Positions 24,963-34,229 are shown, numbered from the stretch's first letter. The stretch is DNA of 64,000 nt from Bog-532 sp965277615 (GCA_965277615.1 CBDIDG010000006.1:2294001-2358000); one strand, 5' to 3'. Program-made: numbers and translations. Notes: generated from the sequence alone by a model not told the origin.

Positions 24963-26003
24963 ATGCGGTGTGGGCCTCAGCATGAGAAGGTGCGAACCCA
25001 GCGTGTGCAGACCCACAGTGTTCAGACCCACCGTGTTCAGACCCACCGTGTGCTGATCACCCTGTTCGACCAGGTGCAGAGCCTGGACGTGACCGGGCCG
25101 CTGGAGGTGTTCGCCACCGCCAGCGGCGTGGTTGCCGAGCAGGTGGGGGCCGACGCCGGGGGGCCGGCCTACGAGATCCGGACGGCCAGCGTCGGGGGCG
25201 TGGCCGTGCGGACCGGGAGCGGGCTGACCATCGTGCCCGACGCCGACCTGGCCGACGAGGAGACGCCGCACACCGTGATCGTGCCGGGCGGGCCGGGCAG
25301 CCGGGCCCCGGCCCCGGAACTGATCGGCTGGCTGCGCGCGCACGCGCCGGAGGCGGAGCGGATCGTGTCCGTGTGCACCGGGACGTTCGTGCTGGCCGAG
25401 GCGGGGCTGCTGGACGGGCGCCGGGTGACCACGCACTGGGCCAACTGCGCGGGGCTGGCCCGGCGGTACCCGGACGTGACCGTGCTGCCGGAGCCGATCT
25501 TCGTCCGGGACGGGAACGTGGCCACCTCGGCCGGGGTGACCGCGGGCATCGACCTGGCCCTGACCCTGGTCGAGGACGACCACGGCCGGGACGTGGCCCT
25601 GGCCGTGGCCCGGCAGCTGGTGGTGTTCCTGCGGCGCCCGGGGAACCAGACCCAGTTCAGTGCCCAGCTCCAGGCTCAGGTGGCGCACCGCGAGCCGCTG
25701 CGCGAGGTGCAGCGCTGGATCGCCGAGCATCCCGGCGCGGACCTGTCGGTGGAGACGCTGGCCGAGCGGGCCCGGCTGTCGCCGCGGCAGTTCGCCCGGG
25801 CGTTCACGGCCGAGACGGGGATGCCGCCCGGCCGGTACGTGGACCGGGTGCGGCTGGAGGCCGCGCGGCGGCGGCTGGAGGACACCCGCGACGGGGTCGA
25901 GCAGGTGGCCCGGTTTTGCGGTTACCACACCCCGGAAGCCATGCGGCGGGCGTTCCACCAGGCCCTGCAGGTCTCGCCGGCCGAGTACCGCCGCCGTTTC
26001 TGA
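24963..26003 (+). CDS. GlxA-like AraC-family regulator with DJ-1/PfpI domain
   Basis: 346 residues if ATG 24963 is the start; GTGs at 24990, 25005 or 25050 are also possible and no ribosome site decides. Residues about 30-220 are a DJ-1/PfpI-like domain (VLITLFDQVQSLDVTGPLEVF, VPGGPGSR, SVCTGTFVLAEAGLL with the elbow Cys, TTHWANC). The C-terminal 100 residues carry two AraC helix-turn-helix motifs (LSVETLAERARLSPRQFARAF and VEQVARFCGYHTPEAMRRAF). GlxA-type regulators sense small metabolites. The next gene encodes a stand-alone domain of the same fold, a likely target. Confidence 0.9.
   Translation: MRCGPQHEKVRTQRVQTHSVQTHRVQTHRVLITLFDQVQSLDVTGPLEVFATASGVVAEQVGADAGGPAYEIRTASVGGVAVRTGSGLTIVPDADLADEETPHTVIVPGGPGSRAPAPELIGWLRAHAPEAERIVSVCTGTFVLAEAGLLDGRRVTTHWANCAGLARRYPDVTVLPEPIFVRDGNVATSAGVTAGIDLALTLVEDDHGRDVALAVARQLVVFLRRPGNQTQFSAQLQAQVAHREPLREVQRWIAEHPGADLSVETLAERARLSPRQFARAFTAETGMPPGRYVDRVRLEAARRRLEDTRDGVEQVARFCGYHTPEAMRRAFHQALQVSPAEYRRRF
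25005..25049 (+). repeat. Three 15-bp repeats at the N-terminus of the GlxA-like gene
   Basis: GTG/GTT-CAGACCCAC-(A/C)GT units at 25005-25019, 25020-25034 and 25035-25049 encode VQTHS, VQTHR, VQTHR just before the first beta strand of the PfpI domain. Confidence 0.85.
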
Positions 26004-26042
26004 GCGCCTTTTCCGAGATCCCGAGATCAGTGGAGGACCGTC

Positions 26043-26693
26043 ATGCAGATCGCCATCGTGCTCTTTCCCCGGCTCACCGTGCTGGACGCGATCGGGCCGT
26101 ACCAGACGCTGGACCAGCTGCCCGGGGGCGAGGTGGTGTTCGTGGCCGAACAGGCCGGGCCGGTCCGGGACGAAACCGGCCAGCTCGGCCTGGTGGCGGA
26201 CGCCGCGCTGGCCGAGGTGCCGCACCCGGATGTCGTGCTGGTACCGGGCGGCCCGGGCACCGACGCCCTCACCGGTGGCGGCCCGGTGGCCGACTGGCTG
26301 CGGGCCGTGGACCAGACGACGACCTGGACCACGTCGGTGTGCACCGGGTCGCTGACGCTGGCCGCGGCCGGGCTGCTGACCGGGCGGCGGGCCACGTCGC
26401 ACTGGACGGCCCTGGAGCAGCTGGCCCGGTTCGGCGCCGTGCCGGTCACCGAGCGGGTGGTGTTCGACGGGAAGTACGTGACCGCGGCGGGAGTGTCGGC
26501 CGGGATCGACATGGGGCTGACCCTGGCGGGCCGGATCGCCGGCGATGAGGTGGCGCAGTCCATTCAGCTCATGCTGGAGTACGACCCGCAGCCGCCCTAC
26601 GACGCCGGCTCGCCGGACAAGGCACCGGCGGCCGTGACCCAGCGGTTCCGGGACCGCAGCCGCTACCCTCAGCCGGTTCGCACGGTGACCTGA
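26043..26693 (+). CDS. DJ-1/PfpI family protein (isonitrile hydratase-like)
   Basis: 216 residues from ATG 26043 with GGAGG 11 bases upstream. Motifs: MQIAIVLFPRLTVLDAIGPYQ, VLVPGGPGTDAL, and the nucleophile elbow TSVCTGSLTLAAAGLL with Cys100, then TSHWTALEQLARFGA. The close spacing to the GlxA-like gene (39 bases) and the Cys position resemble Pseudomonas InhA, which hydrates isonitriles to N-formamides. That substrate is only a suggestion; other PfpI enzymes act on glyoxal or glycated compounds. Its last 25 bases overlap the convergent molybdoenzyme gene. Confidence 0.85.
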   Translation: MQIAIVLFPRLTVLDAIGPYQTLDQLPGGEVVFVAEQAGPVRDETGQLGLVADAALAEVPHPDVVLVPGGPGTDALTGGGPVADWLRAVDQTTTWTTSVCTGSLTLAAAGLLTGRRATSHWTALEQLARFGAVPVTERVVFDGKYVTAAGVSAGIDMGLTLAGRIAGDEVAQSIQLMLEYDPQPPYDAGSPDKAPAAVTQRFRDRSRYPQPVRTVT

Positions 26694-28456
26694 ACCGACG
26701 GGTAGCCGGACGCGCCGTTCGGGATGGTGTCGGCCGCCACGGCGGTCTGGGTGTAGCCGGTGGCGTCGGTGGCCCGGGCTTCGAGCTCGTGGGGGCCCGG
26801 GGTGGTCGGCCAGTCCCAGACCCACTGCCACCAGGTGTCGATGCCGGGCACGGTGGCCAGCCGGGCCGGGTGCCAGGGGCCACCGTCCACCCTGACCTCG
26901 ACGGCCGCGATCCCCTTGTGCTGGGCCCAGGCCACCCCGGCCACCGATGTCCGGCCCGGGGCGAGCTTCGCGCCCGCGGCCGGGATGTCGATCCTGCACT
27001 CGGTCTTGATCGGCGCCTGCTGGGACCAGCCGCGCTGGGCCCAGAACGCTCGCGCGGCCGCGAACGTGGTGACCTCGATGTCGGTGACCCACTTGGTCGC
27101 GGACACGTAACCGTAGAGGCCGGGCACCACCATCCGGGCCGGGAAGCCGTGCACGATGGGCAGGGCCTGACCGTTCATGGCCACGGCCAGCAGCGCGCCC
27201 CGGCCGTCCAGCACGATCGGCAGCGGCGTACCCGAGGTGAACCCGTCGACCGAGGTGCACAGCAGCTGGTTGGCCCCCGCCTGCGGGCGGGCCTGCCGGA
27301 TCAGGCTGGCCAGGCTGGCGCCCAGCCAGCGGGCGTTTCCCACGTACGGGCCGCCGACCGGGTTGGAGACGCAGGTCAGCGTGACCCAAGCCTCGATCAG
27401 CGGCCGCCGCAGCAGGTCGGCGAAGGTGATGGTCACCTCGCGCTGGACCATCCCGTGGATCCGCAGCGACCAGCGCGCCGGATCGACCTGGGGCACGAGC
27501 AGGGCGGTGTCGACCCGGTAGAAGCTCCGGTCCGGGGTGACGAACGAGCTGAGGCCGGGCAGGCCCAGGTTGCTGCCGGCCGGAAGGGGCGGGGCGAGCG
27601 TCGCGGGCCGCGGAAACCGGATGTTGGTCCGGGCGGTGGCGATGTTGTGCTCGTGGGCCAGATTTTTCCCGGCCAGCGTCCCGAGCGCGGCGGTGCCCGC
27701 CGCCGCCCCGGCGGTGAACAGGAACTGCCGCCGCGCGGGCCAGCGGGATGGTCGCTGGTCAGCCGGATCAGCCGGGCCGGTAAAGGAGTAGGCCGGGCCG
27801 GCCCGGGCGATAGGAGCGGCGTCGCTGGCGGGGTCAGGCCGCGGGGGCTGGGCCGGCCGATCCGGTCCGGTCGGCCCGGGCTGCCAGGCCTGCCAGGCCC
27901 GGCCGCCTGGCCCGGCCTGGTCGCCTAGGCCAGCCAGGCCGGTCAGCCCGGGGCGCAGGTCGGGAGGGTAAAGGGCCTCCGGCGGAGCGCCGAGCCCGCG
28001 GGCCGCCCGGGCCAGCCAGAACAGCGCGACCGCGCCGGCCGCCGCCCCGGCCACGGTGGGTACCACGTAGCCCACCGTGGCGTCCGGCCGGGTCAGCGCG
28101 GCGGCCAGCCCGATGGCGGCGAACACCGCGAGCCCGCACAGGCCGAACGCGAAGCGGCGGACCGCAAGGATCCCGACCACGGCCGCGTAGAGGGCCAGGA
28201 TGACCAGGATGCCGCCCAGCAGCGCGGCCTTGTCGTTGGCGCCGAACGTGGCGATGGCGAACTCTTTGACCTGCGGCGGGGCCAAGTCGATGGCGGCCTG
28301 GCCCACGGCCACCACCGGAGAGCTCTGCGGGATCCCGAGCCCGGCCGCGAACTGGGCCGCGCCCACGGCGACGGCGCCCGCGAGCACGCCCGCCAGCGCA
28401 CCGGCGAGGACGCGAACGGGCCGAGTCTGGTCGGCACGGCGGGGAGGTGCGGTCAT
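26669..28456 (-). CDS. Membrane-anchored sulfite-oxidase-like molybdopterin oxidoreductase
   Basis: 595 residues. The N-terminal 150 residues hold four hydrophobic segments, followed by a 70-residue Pro/Gly/Ala linker and a twin-arginine-like ARRQFLFTAG (about 241-250) before a further hydrophobic patch. Residues 300-490 are the sulfite oxidase molybdenum-cofactor domain: Mo-ligand Cys362 in VTLTCVSNPVGG, GARWLG-like NARWLGASLA, and VHGFPARMVVPGLYGYVSATKWV. Residues 495-595 are the Mo-co dimerisation immunoglobulin-like domain (VAGVAWAQHKGIAAVEVRVDGGPW). It should reduce or oxidise an oxo-substrate outside the membrane; substrate unknown. Confidence 0.88.
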   Translation of the reverse strand: MTAPPRRADQTRPVRVLAGALAGVLAGAVAVGAAQFAAGLGIPQSSPVVAVGQAAIDLAPPQVKEFAIATFGANDKAALLGGILVILALYAAVVGILAVRRFAFGLCGLAVFAAIGLAAALTRPDATVGYVVPTVAGAAAGAVALFWLARAARGLGAPPEALYPPDLRPGLTGLAGLGDQAGPGGRAWQAWQPGPTGPDRPAQPPRPDPASDAAPIARAGPAYSFTGPADPADQRPSRWPARRQFLFTAGAAAGTAALGTLAGKNLAHEHNIATARTNIRFPRPATLAPPLPAGSNLGLPGLSSFVTPDRSFYRVDTALLVPQVDPARWSLRIHGMVQREVTITFADLLRRPLIEAWVTLTCVSNPVGGPYVGNARWLGASLASLIRQARPQAGANQLLCTSVDGFTSGTPLPIVLDGRGALLAVAMNGQALPIVHGFPARMVVPGLYGYVSATKWVTDIEVTTFAAARAFWAQRGWSQQAPIKTECRIDIPAAGAKLAPGRTSVAGVAWAQHKGIAAVEVRVDGGPWHPARLATVPGIDTWWQWVWDWPTTPGPHELEARATDATGYTQTAVAADTIPNGASGYPSVQVTVRTG

Positions 28457-28552
28457 GGCAGGAACCGTCGGTAGCAGGCGGGTCGGCGGGTGGCGGGTCA
28501 GCCAGGCAGGCCGGCGTCATGATCACCGTATCTCCCGGTACGATCCGGACTC

Positions 28553-30181
28553 GTGGCTGAGACTGGGATCACACGCCGATATAACGTCCGCGTTCCGCTG
28601 CGGGACGGGATCACGCTCGCCGCCGACTTCGTCCGGCCGGCGGGCCGACCTGCTCCGGCCGTGGTCCTGCGGACGCCGTACGGGCGGTCCGGCGAACGGC
28701 AGTCGGCCCGGGCCGAGGCGTTCGCGCGGCGCGGGTACGCCTACATCCTGGTGGACGTGCGCGGCCGGGGCGACTCCGATGGCGCCTTCGTGCCGTACCG
28801 CAACGACGGGCCGGACGGGGCCGACGTCATCGACTGGGTCGCGGCCCAGGACTGGTGCGACGGCCAGGTGGCCACGCACGGGGGCAGCTACCCGGGCCGG
28901 ATCCAGTGGCTGACCGCGCTGCACCGGCCCGCCGCGCTGGCGGCCATGGTCTGCCTGGTCACGCCGAGCGACCCGTTCGTGGAGTGGCCGACCGGGGTGC
29001 CGGACCCGATGAGCGTGCACTGGTTCCGGCTGACCGACGGGCGGGCCATCCAGTACACCGGCGACACGGACTGGATGTCGGTCTACACGCACCGGCCGCT
29101 GCTGACCATGGACGAGGCGGCCGGGTTCGTCTCGCCCAACTGGCGGGAGGAAGTCCGGCACACCACGCTGGACGAGTGGTGGGAGCCGGTCCGCTACCAG
29201 CACCGCATCGGCGAACTGGACCTGCCGGTGCTGCACATCTCCGGCTGGTACGACGACGAGCAGATCGGCACCCCGGCCAACTTCGCGGCCATGACCGCGG
29301 CCGGGCGCGCCGGGCAGCGGCTGCTGATGGGGCCGTGGGGCCACGCGGTCAACACGACCCGGAAGCTGGGTGAGATCGACTTCGGCCCGGACGCGCTGAT
29401 CGACCTGGACGCCTACGTGCTCGCGTTTCTGGACGAGCACGTCCGCGGGATCGTCCCCGAGCCGGCGCCGGCCCCGGTCCGGATCTTCGTCATGGGGGCC
29501 GACCAGTGGCGGGACGAGGCGACCTGGCCGCCCGCGAGCGCCGGCACGCACGTGTTCCACCTGGCCAGCGACGGGCGGGCCAACAGCCGGTTCGGCGACG
29601 GGCGGCTGCAGGCCGAGCCGGCCGCCGACGGCGGGCCACCGGACGAGTGGGTCCACGACCCGGACCGGCCGGTGCCGTTCATCACCGAGGAGGGCAGCGG
29701 CCAGATCGGCGGGCCGGACGACTACCTGGGCGTCGAGAGCCGCGGCGACGTGCTGGTGTACAGCACGGAGCCGCTGGCCGAGCCGGTCGAGCTGATCGGG
29801 CCGGTCACGCTGGTGGCGCACGTGGCCACCTCGGCGGCCGACACCGACATCATGGCCAAGCTGGTCGACGTGCACCCGAACGGGTTCGCCCAGCGGCTGT
29901 GCGACGGCATGGTCCGGCTGCGGTACCGGAACGGGTTCGACCGGGCCGAGCTGGTAACACCGGGCGAGGTCTACGAGGTGCGCATCGTGATGTGGGACAC
30001 CTGCGTCCGGCTGGACCCCGGGCACCGGATCCGGGTCGAGGTGGCGTCGTCCGCGCTGCCCAAGTTCGACGTGAACCTGGGCACCGGCGGCGACATGATC
30101 ACCGAAACCGAGGGAGTCCAGGCCATCAATCGCATCTGGCACGATGCGTCGCGGCCGTCCCGGCTGATCATCAACGGGTAG
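28553..30181 (+). CDS. CocE/NonD-family hydrolase (X-Pro dipeptidyl-peptidase S15-like)
   Basis: 542 residues from GTG 28553. S15 catalytic domain: VRVPLRDGITLAADFVRPAG, nucleophile Ser112 in THGGSYPGRIQWL, then VLHISGWYDDEQIGT with the acid Asp and GPWGHAVN with the catalytic His. The C-terminal third is the beta-sandwich X-Pro dipeptidyl-peptidase domain (VTLVAHVATSAADTDIMAKLVDVHPNG). Cocaine esterase and glutaryl-acylase-like enzymes share this design. No signal peptide, so intracellular ester or amide hydrolysis is likely. Confidence 0.92.
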   Translation: MAETGITRRYNVRVPLRDGITLAADFVRPAGRPAPAVVLRTPYGRSGERQSARAEAFARRGYAYILVDVRGRGDSDGAFVPYRNDGPDGADVIDWVAAQDWCDGQVATHGGSYPGRIQWLTALHRPAALAAMVCLVTPSDPFVEWPTGVPDPMSVHWFRLTDGRAIQYTGDTDWMSVYTHRPLLTMDEAAGFVSPNWREEVRHTTLDEWWEPVRYQHRIGELDLPVLHISGWYDDEQIGTPANFAAMTAAGRAGQRLLMGPWGHAVNTTRKLGEIDFGPDALIDLDAYVLAFLDEHVRGIVPEPAPAPVRIFVMGADQWRDEATWPPASAGTHVFHLASDGRANSRFGDGRLQAEPAADGGPPDEWVHDPDRPVPFITEEGSGQIGGPDDYLGVESRGDVLVYSTEPLAEPVELIGPVTLVAHVATSAADTDIMAKLVDVHPNGFAQRLCDGMVRLRYRNGFDRAELVTPGEVYEVRIVMWDTCVRLDPGHRIRVEVASSALPKFDVNLGTGGDMITETEGVQAINRIWHDASRPSRLIING

Positions 30182-30203
30182 CCACCAGGGAGTCTGTTAA
30201 AAA
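30181..30203. repeat. Copy 2 of a dispersed 23-bp intergenic repeat
   Basis: Begins GCCACCAGGGAGTCTGTTAA and matches 24900-24922 with two mismatches. Here its right part forms the left arm of the AT-rich hairpin at 30196-30221. Confidence 0.6.
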
Positions 30204-30221
30204 ATATGAATGATTTTTAAC
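30196..30221. terminator. AT-rich hairpin between convergent genes
   Basis: GTTAAAAA (30196-30203) and TTTTTAAC (30214-30221) are perfect eight-base arms around ATATGAATGA. It lies in the 44-base gap between the CocE-like and amidohydrolase stop codons. AT-rich stems are rare in this GC-rich window. Confidence 0.55.
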
Positions 30222-30225
30222 CGGG

Positions 30226-31086
30226 TCACTCGGCCGGGAGTCCCAGGATGCGGGCGGCGTTGGCCCGGAGCACGGTGTCCAGGGTGCCGGCCGGGATGTC
30301 CAGCTCGTCCAGCTCGGCCAGGCAGCGTTCCGGCGAGATGAACGGGTAGTCGCTGCCCCAGATGAACTGGTCCTTCAGGCGGCCCTTGAGCTCGCGGATC
30401 ACCTCGGGCGGCACGCGCTTGGGGGCCCAGCCGGACAGGTCGATGTAGACGTTGGTCTTGTGCAGGGCCATGGCGATCAGGTCCATGTGCCAGGGCCAGC
30501 CGAAATGCGCGGCCACCACGTCCAGGCCAGGGTGCTCGGCCGCCACCGCGTCCAGCTTGAGCGGGTGGCCGTAGTCCAGCCGGATGCCCTGGCCGCCGGG
30601 CTGGCGGGCCCCGATCCCGCTGGTCCCGGTGTGGAACAGGGCCAGCAGCCCGTGCTCCTGGCAGGCCGCGAACACCGGCCAGTACACCGGGTCGTCCGGG
30701 GCGAACGCCTGCAGCTGGGGGTGGAACTTCACGCCCCGCAGCCCCAGGTCGGCGATCTTGGCCACCTCATCCACCGCGCTGCCCTTGTGCGGGTCGACCG
30801 AGCCCAGCCCGGTGAACACGTCCGGGAAGTCGCGGCAGGCCGCGGCCACGGTCTCGTTCGGCACCCGGGGCCGGCCGGTGGCGGTCTCGGCGTCCCAGGC
30901 CAGCAGCACCGCACGCAGGTCCAGACCGCGGTAGTAGTCGGCCAGTTCGGCCAGGGACTTGCGGTCGACCTTCGACCGGAAGTAGGCCTCGGCCGCCTCG
31001 ATGTAACCCCCCAGGCTGCCGTCCAGCCAGTCCGGGGTGGGCAGGTGGACGTGGAAGTCGATCCCGCGCGGTGCCATGCGGATCAT
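30226..31086 (-). CDS. Amidohydrolase (metal-dependent TIM-barrel, ACMSD-like)
   Basis: 286 residues from ATG 31086; ATG 31077 is an alternative, and the frame further upstream is not protein-like. Amidohydrolase-2 motifs: metal-binding HxH in GIDFHVHLPTPDWL, FHTGTSG, VVAAHFGWPWHMDLI and the distal Asp in IWGSDYPFISPE. These enzymes cleave or decarboxylate small organic acids in the cytoplasm with a divalent metal. It is divergent from the serine hydrolase (135-base gap). Confidence 0.85.
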   Translation of the reverse strand: MIRMAPRGIDFHVHLPTPDWLDGSLGGYIEAAEAYFRSKVDRKSLAELADYYRGLDLRAVLLAWDAETATGRPRVPNETVAAACRDFPDVFTGLGSVDPHKGSAVDEVAKIADLGLRGVKFHPQLQAFAPDDPVYWPVFAACQEHGLLALFHTGTSGIGARQPGGQGIRLDYGHPLKLDAVAAEHPGLDVVAAHFGWPWHMDLIAMALHKTNVYIDLSGWAPKRVPPEVIRELKGRLKDQFIWGSDYPFISPERCLAELDELDIPAGTLDTVLRANAARILGLPAE

Positions 31087-31220
31087 CGTACGGCGTGCCG
31101 TTTCGGCGGCCGTGTCGCGTACTGCGACAGGCCCACGGGCCGGCCGGGCGGACACTGGACGGGACGCGCTGCCGGGGGGAGTGTGGGGACGGGCAGGTCA
31201 GCGACGCAAGGAGGCGCGCG

Positions 31221-32390
31221 ATGAGTGCGATCAACGACACAGCGGCCATCGACGAGGTACTGAGCAGCGCGGTGGAAACCGGGGCGGTGCCGCACGTGGT
31301 GGCGATCGCGGCCGACCGCGACGGCGTGATCTACTCGGGCGCGGCCGGGCCGCGCGCGGTCGGCGACAGCGACGCCGCTGACGCCGACACCGTGTTCCGG
31401 ATCATGTCGATGACCAAGATGCCGTGCACCGTGCTGGCCCTGCAGGAGATGGAGAAGGGCAACCTGGACCTGGACTCCCCCGTGGTCAACTACTGCCCCG
31501 AGTTCGCCGAGGTGCAGGTGCTGACCGGGTTCGCCGACGGGGTGCCGCAGCTCCGGCCGCCGGCCAGCCCGGCCACGGTGAAGCAGCTGATCACCCACAC
31601 CTCCGGGCTTGGGTACTGGTTCTGGAGCGGCGATCTGGTGCAGTGGGAGAAGATCTCCGGCATCCCCAATGTGGTGGCCGGGTCCCGGGCCTCGCTGCGG
31701 GCGCCGCTGGTGGCCGACCCCGGGACCGCGTTCGTATACGGCATCAACACCGACTGGCTGGGCCAGGTGGTCGAGGCGGTGACCGGGCTGCCGCTCGACG
31801 TGGCCATGAAGCAGAACATCACCGGGCCGCTGGGCATGGACCACACCTCGTTCGTGATGAACGACAGCGACCGGGCCAACTGCTCGCCGGTGCACGTCAA
31901 GGGCGACGACGGCCAGTGGTCCTCGATCGGCGAGATCCTCAACCAGGCGCCGGAGTACTACGCGGGCGGGCACGGGCTGTACGGGCCGCCGAGCGACTAC
32001 ATCAAGTTCGAGCGGGCCCTGCTGCGCGGCGGCGAGCTGGACGGCACCCGGATCCTGCAGCCGGAGACGGTGGCCAAGGCGTTCCGGAACCAGATCGGCG
32101 ACCTGGACTTCCCGGCCGAAATCCCCACCGCCGACCCGGCCTCCAGCGGCCCGTTCGCCCTGGGTCCGGGCTACAAGTGGGGTTACGGGCTGCTGCTGAA
32201 CACCGAGGACGTGCCGGGCGGGCGGCGAGCCTGGACCGGGGCGTGGGCCGGGCTGTGCAACACGCACTTCTGGGTCGACCGTATGACTGGGGTCTGCGCC
32301 TCGATCTACAGCAACTTCCTGCCGTTCATCACCCCGGAGGCGTTGCGGCTGTACAGCGACTTCGAGCAGGCGCTGTACGCCGCGCTCTAA
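31221..32390 (+). CDS. Serine hydrolase, beta-lactamase family (class C-like)
   Basis: 389 residues from ATG 31221 with AAGGAGG at 31208-31214. SxxK is Ser63-Met-Thr-Lys66; the Tyr motif is FVYGINTDWLGQVVE; the C-terminal motif is near WTGAWAGLCNTHFWVD. Organisation matches EstB-like esterases, a second member of this family in the window after the one at 17998. No signal peptide. Its stop overlaps the expected end of the convergent sigma-factor gene. Confidence 0.9.
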   Translation: MSAINDTAAIDEVLSSAVETGAVPHVVAIAADRDGVIYSGAAGPRAVGDSDAADADTVFRIMSMTKMPCTVLALQEMEKGNLDLDSPVVNYCPEFAEVQVLTGFADGVPQLRPPASPATVKQLITHTSGLGYWFWSGDLVQWEKISGIPNVVAGSRASLRAPLVADPGTAFVYGINTDWLGQVVEAVTGLPLDVAMKQNITGPLGMDHTSFVMNDSDRANCSPVHVKGDDGQWSSIGEILNQAPEYYAGGHGLYGPPSDYIKFERALLRGGELDGTRILQPETVAKAFRNQIGDLDFPAEIPTADPASSGPFALGPGYKWGYGLLLNTEDVPGGRRAWTGAWAGLCNTHFWVDRMTGVCASIYSNFLPFITPEALRLYSDFEQALYAAL

Positions 32391-33695
32391 GCTGCTCGAC
32401 CCGGCGGCCGCCCGGCCGGCCTCGCGGGCGCGGCGCAGGATCAGCTCGCGTTCCGGGCCGTTGCGGGCCAGTTCTGCGGCGCGCTCAAAGGCGGCCTGGG
32501 CCTCCGCGGGCCGGCTCAGCTTCATCAGCAGGTCACCGCGCACGCTGGCCAGCAGGTGGTAGTCCCGTAGCGACGGCTCCCCCGCCAGCTGCTCCACCAG
32601 GTCCAGTCCCGCCTGCGGGCCGGCCGCCATGGACAGGGCCACGGCCCGGTTCAGCTCCACCACCGGGGACGGCATGATCCGGGCCAGCCTGGTGTACAGC
32701 TCGGTGATGCGCACCCAGTCGGTGTCTTCGGCGTGGAAGGCCCGGGCGTGGCAGGCGGCGATCGCAGCCTGCAGAACGTAGGGGCCGCAGGCGTCGGCCC
32801 CGGCACCAGCGAGCTGTTCGGCCCGGGCCAGCGCGGTCAGGCCCCGGCTGATCAGCAGCCGGTCCCAGCGCGTCCGGTCCTGGGCCAGCAGCAGCACCGG
32901 CTGGCCGTCCGGGCCGGTGCGGGCCCGCAGCCGGGAAGACTGGATCTCCATTAGTGCCTCCAGGCCGTGCACCTCGGGCTCGGCCGGCACCAGCTGGACC
33001 AGCAGCCGCCCCAGCCGCAACGCCTCGTGGCACAGGTCCGGGCGGGTCCAGTCATCACCCGCGGTGGCCGAGTAACCTTCGTTGAAGATCAGGTACACGG
33101 CCTCTAGTACCGACGACAGCCGGGCCGGGCGCTCCGTACGGTCTGGGGTTTCGAACGCTACCCGGGCCTGCCCCAGAGTCTTCTTGGCCCGCACGATTCG
33201 CTGCGCGATGGTCGGCTCCGGCACCAGGTAGCCCCGGGCGATCTCAGCCGTGGTCAGCCCGCCGAGCAGCCGCAGGGTCAGCGCCACCCGGGCGGGCACG
33301 GCCAGCACCGGATGGCAGGCGGTGAAGATCAGCCGCAGCATGTCGTCGTCGATCTCGTCACCGGCGGCCAGTTCCGGATCCGGGCCGCCCGGCGCCCCGG
33401 CGATCTCCAGATCCCGGCCAAGCTGTGCGTACCGGTGCTCGAGCTCCCGGTTCCGGCGGAACAGGTCGATAGCCCGCCGTTTGGCCACCGTCGTCAGCCA
33501 GGCGCCGGGGCGAGCGGGCACCCCGTCCCGCGGCCACTGTTCCAGCGCCGCGACCACGGAGTCCTGGGCGAGCTCCTCGGCCACGCCGACATCACCGGTG
33601 TACCGGGCCAGTGTGGCCACCACGCGCGCCCACTCGATCCGGACCACGGTGTCGACCGTGGCGTGGTTATCGGCGTGGGCGTCGGCACCTGGCAC
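32387..33695 (-). CDS. ECF RNA polymerase sigma factor with DUF6596 domain; normal stop codon out of frame
   Basis: About 435 residues from GTG 33695 (GTG 33647 alternative). Region 2 is seen in VAEELAQDSVVAALEQWPRDG and WLTTVAKRRAIDLFRRN; region 4 in LTLRLLGGLTTAEIARGYLV with PTIAQRIVRAKKTLG. The large C-terminal DUF6596/TPR-like part follows (VYLIFNEGYSATAG, MEIQSSRLRARTG). The protein should end near ELILRRAREAGRA, but in that frame there is no stop and the frame stays open to 31083, antisense to the whole serine hydrolase. A TAG exists one base out of frame at 32387-32389, so a one-base insertion near the end is likely. It lies downstream of its YciI-like partner. Confidence 0.82.
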
Positions 33696-33757
33696 GCGTC
33701 GATGACACCACCCCGTCCAGCACCGTGGCAACCGGGCTGGACGGGGTGGGCCCCTGA

Positions 33758-34096
33758 TCAGCCGTATACGGTGCGGACGGTGCTCTCGCCCGGGCCGGCG
33801 ATGGCCAGGAACCGCTTGGTCCACTCGACCGCCTCGTCCCGGTCGCGGCACTCCATCAGCGCCCAGCCGCCCACCAGCTCCTTGGCCTCCGTGAACGGGC
33901 CGTCCAGTACGGTGAACTCACCGTCGGCGTACTGCACCTTGACCGCCTCGCTCAGCGGGCCGACGCCGCCGGTGGCCAGCAGCACCCCAGCCTTGGTGGC
34001 CTCTTCGACGAACTTGCCCATCTCGGCCATCATCTCCGGGCTCGGCGGGGTCATCGGCGCGTTCGGGTCGCCTAGGGTGTATCCGAGAAACTTCAT
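33758..34096 (-). CDS. YciI/DGPF-domain protein
   Basis: 112 residues from ATG 34096 with AAGGAG upstream. The family hallmark DGPFTEAKELVGGWALMEC is present, preceded by MKFLGYTLGDPNAPM and followed by WTKRFLAIAGPGESTVRTVYG. DGPF proteins are ferredoxin-like small domains nearly always next to DUF6596 sigma factors in actinobacteria and proteobacteria; that is also the arrangement here, the sigma gene being 62 bases downstream. They may act as sensor or anti-sigma partner, not proven. Confidence 0.9.
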   Translation of the reverse strand: MKFLGYTLGDPNAPMTPPSPEMMAEMGKFVEEATKAGVLLATGGVGPLSEAVKVQYADGEFTVLDGPFTEAKELVGGWALMECRDRDEAVEWTKRFLAIAGPGESTVRTVYG

Positions 34097-34229
34097 GGTG
34101 CGCTCCTTGTCGATCGGCTTTCTTGCCCTTGCGTCGAACGCCGCACGGCCAGATCGACACCTGGCCAGGATTATTTTCCCGCGGGGCGGGTTCGGTCCGG
34201 GGAACATCACGACGACTGCTAGCGTTGTG

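Noticed and set aside
24882..27389. Long minus-strand open frame upstream of the P-loop ATPase start
   Set aside because: Antisense to the GlxA-like and PfpI genes and unlike any protein; the ATPase starts at ATG 24881.
31083..32386. C-terminal half of the sigma factor open frame as a real fusion
   Set aside because: It mirrors the serine hydrolase on the other strand and is rich in His/Arg/Gly/Val; loss of the stop is the simpler explanation.
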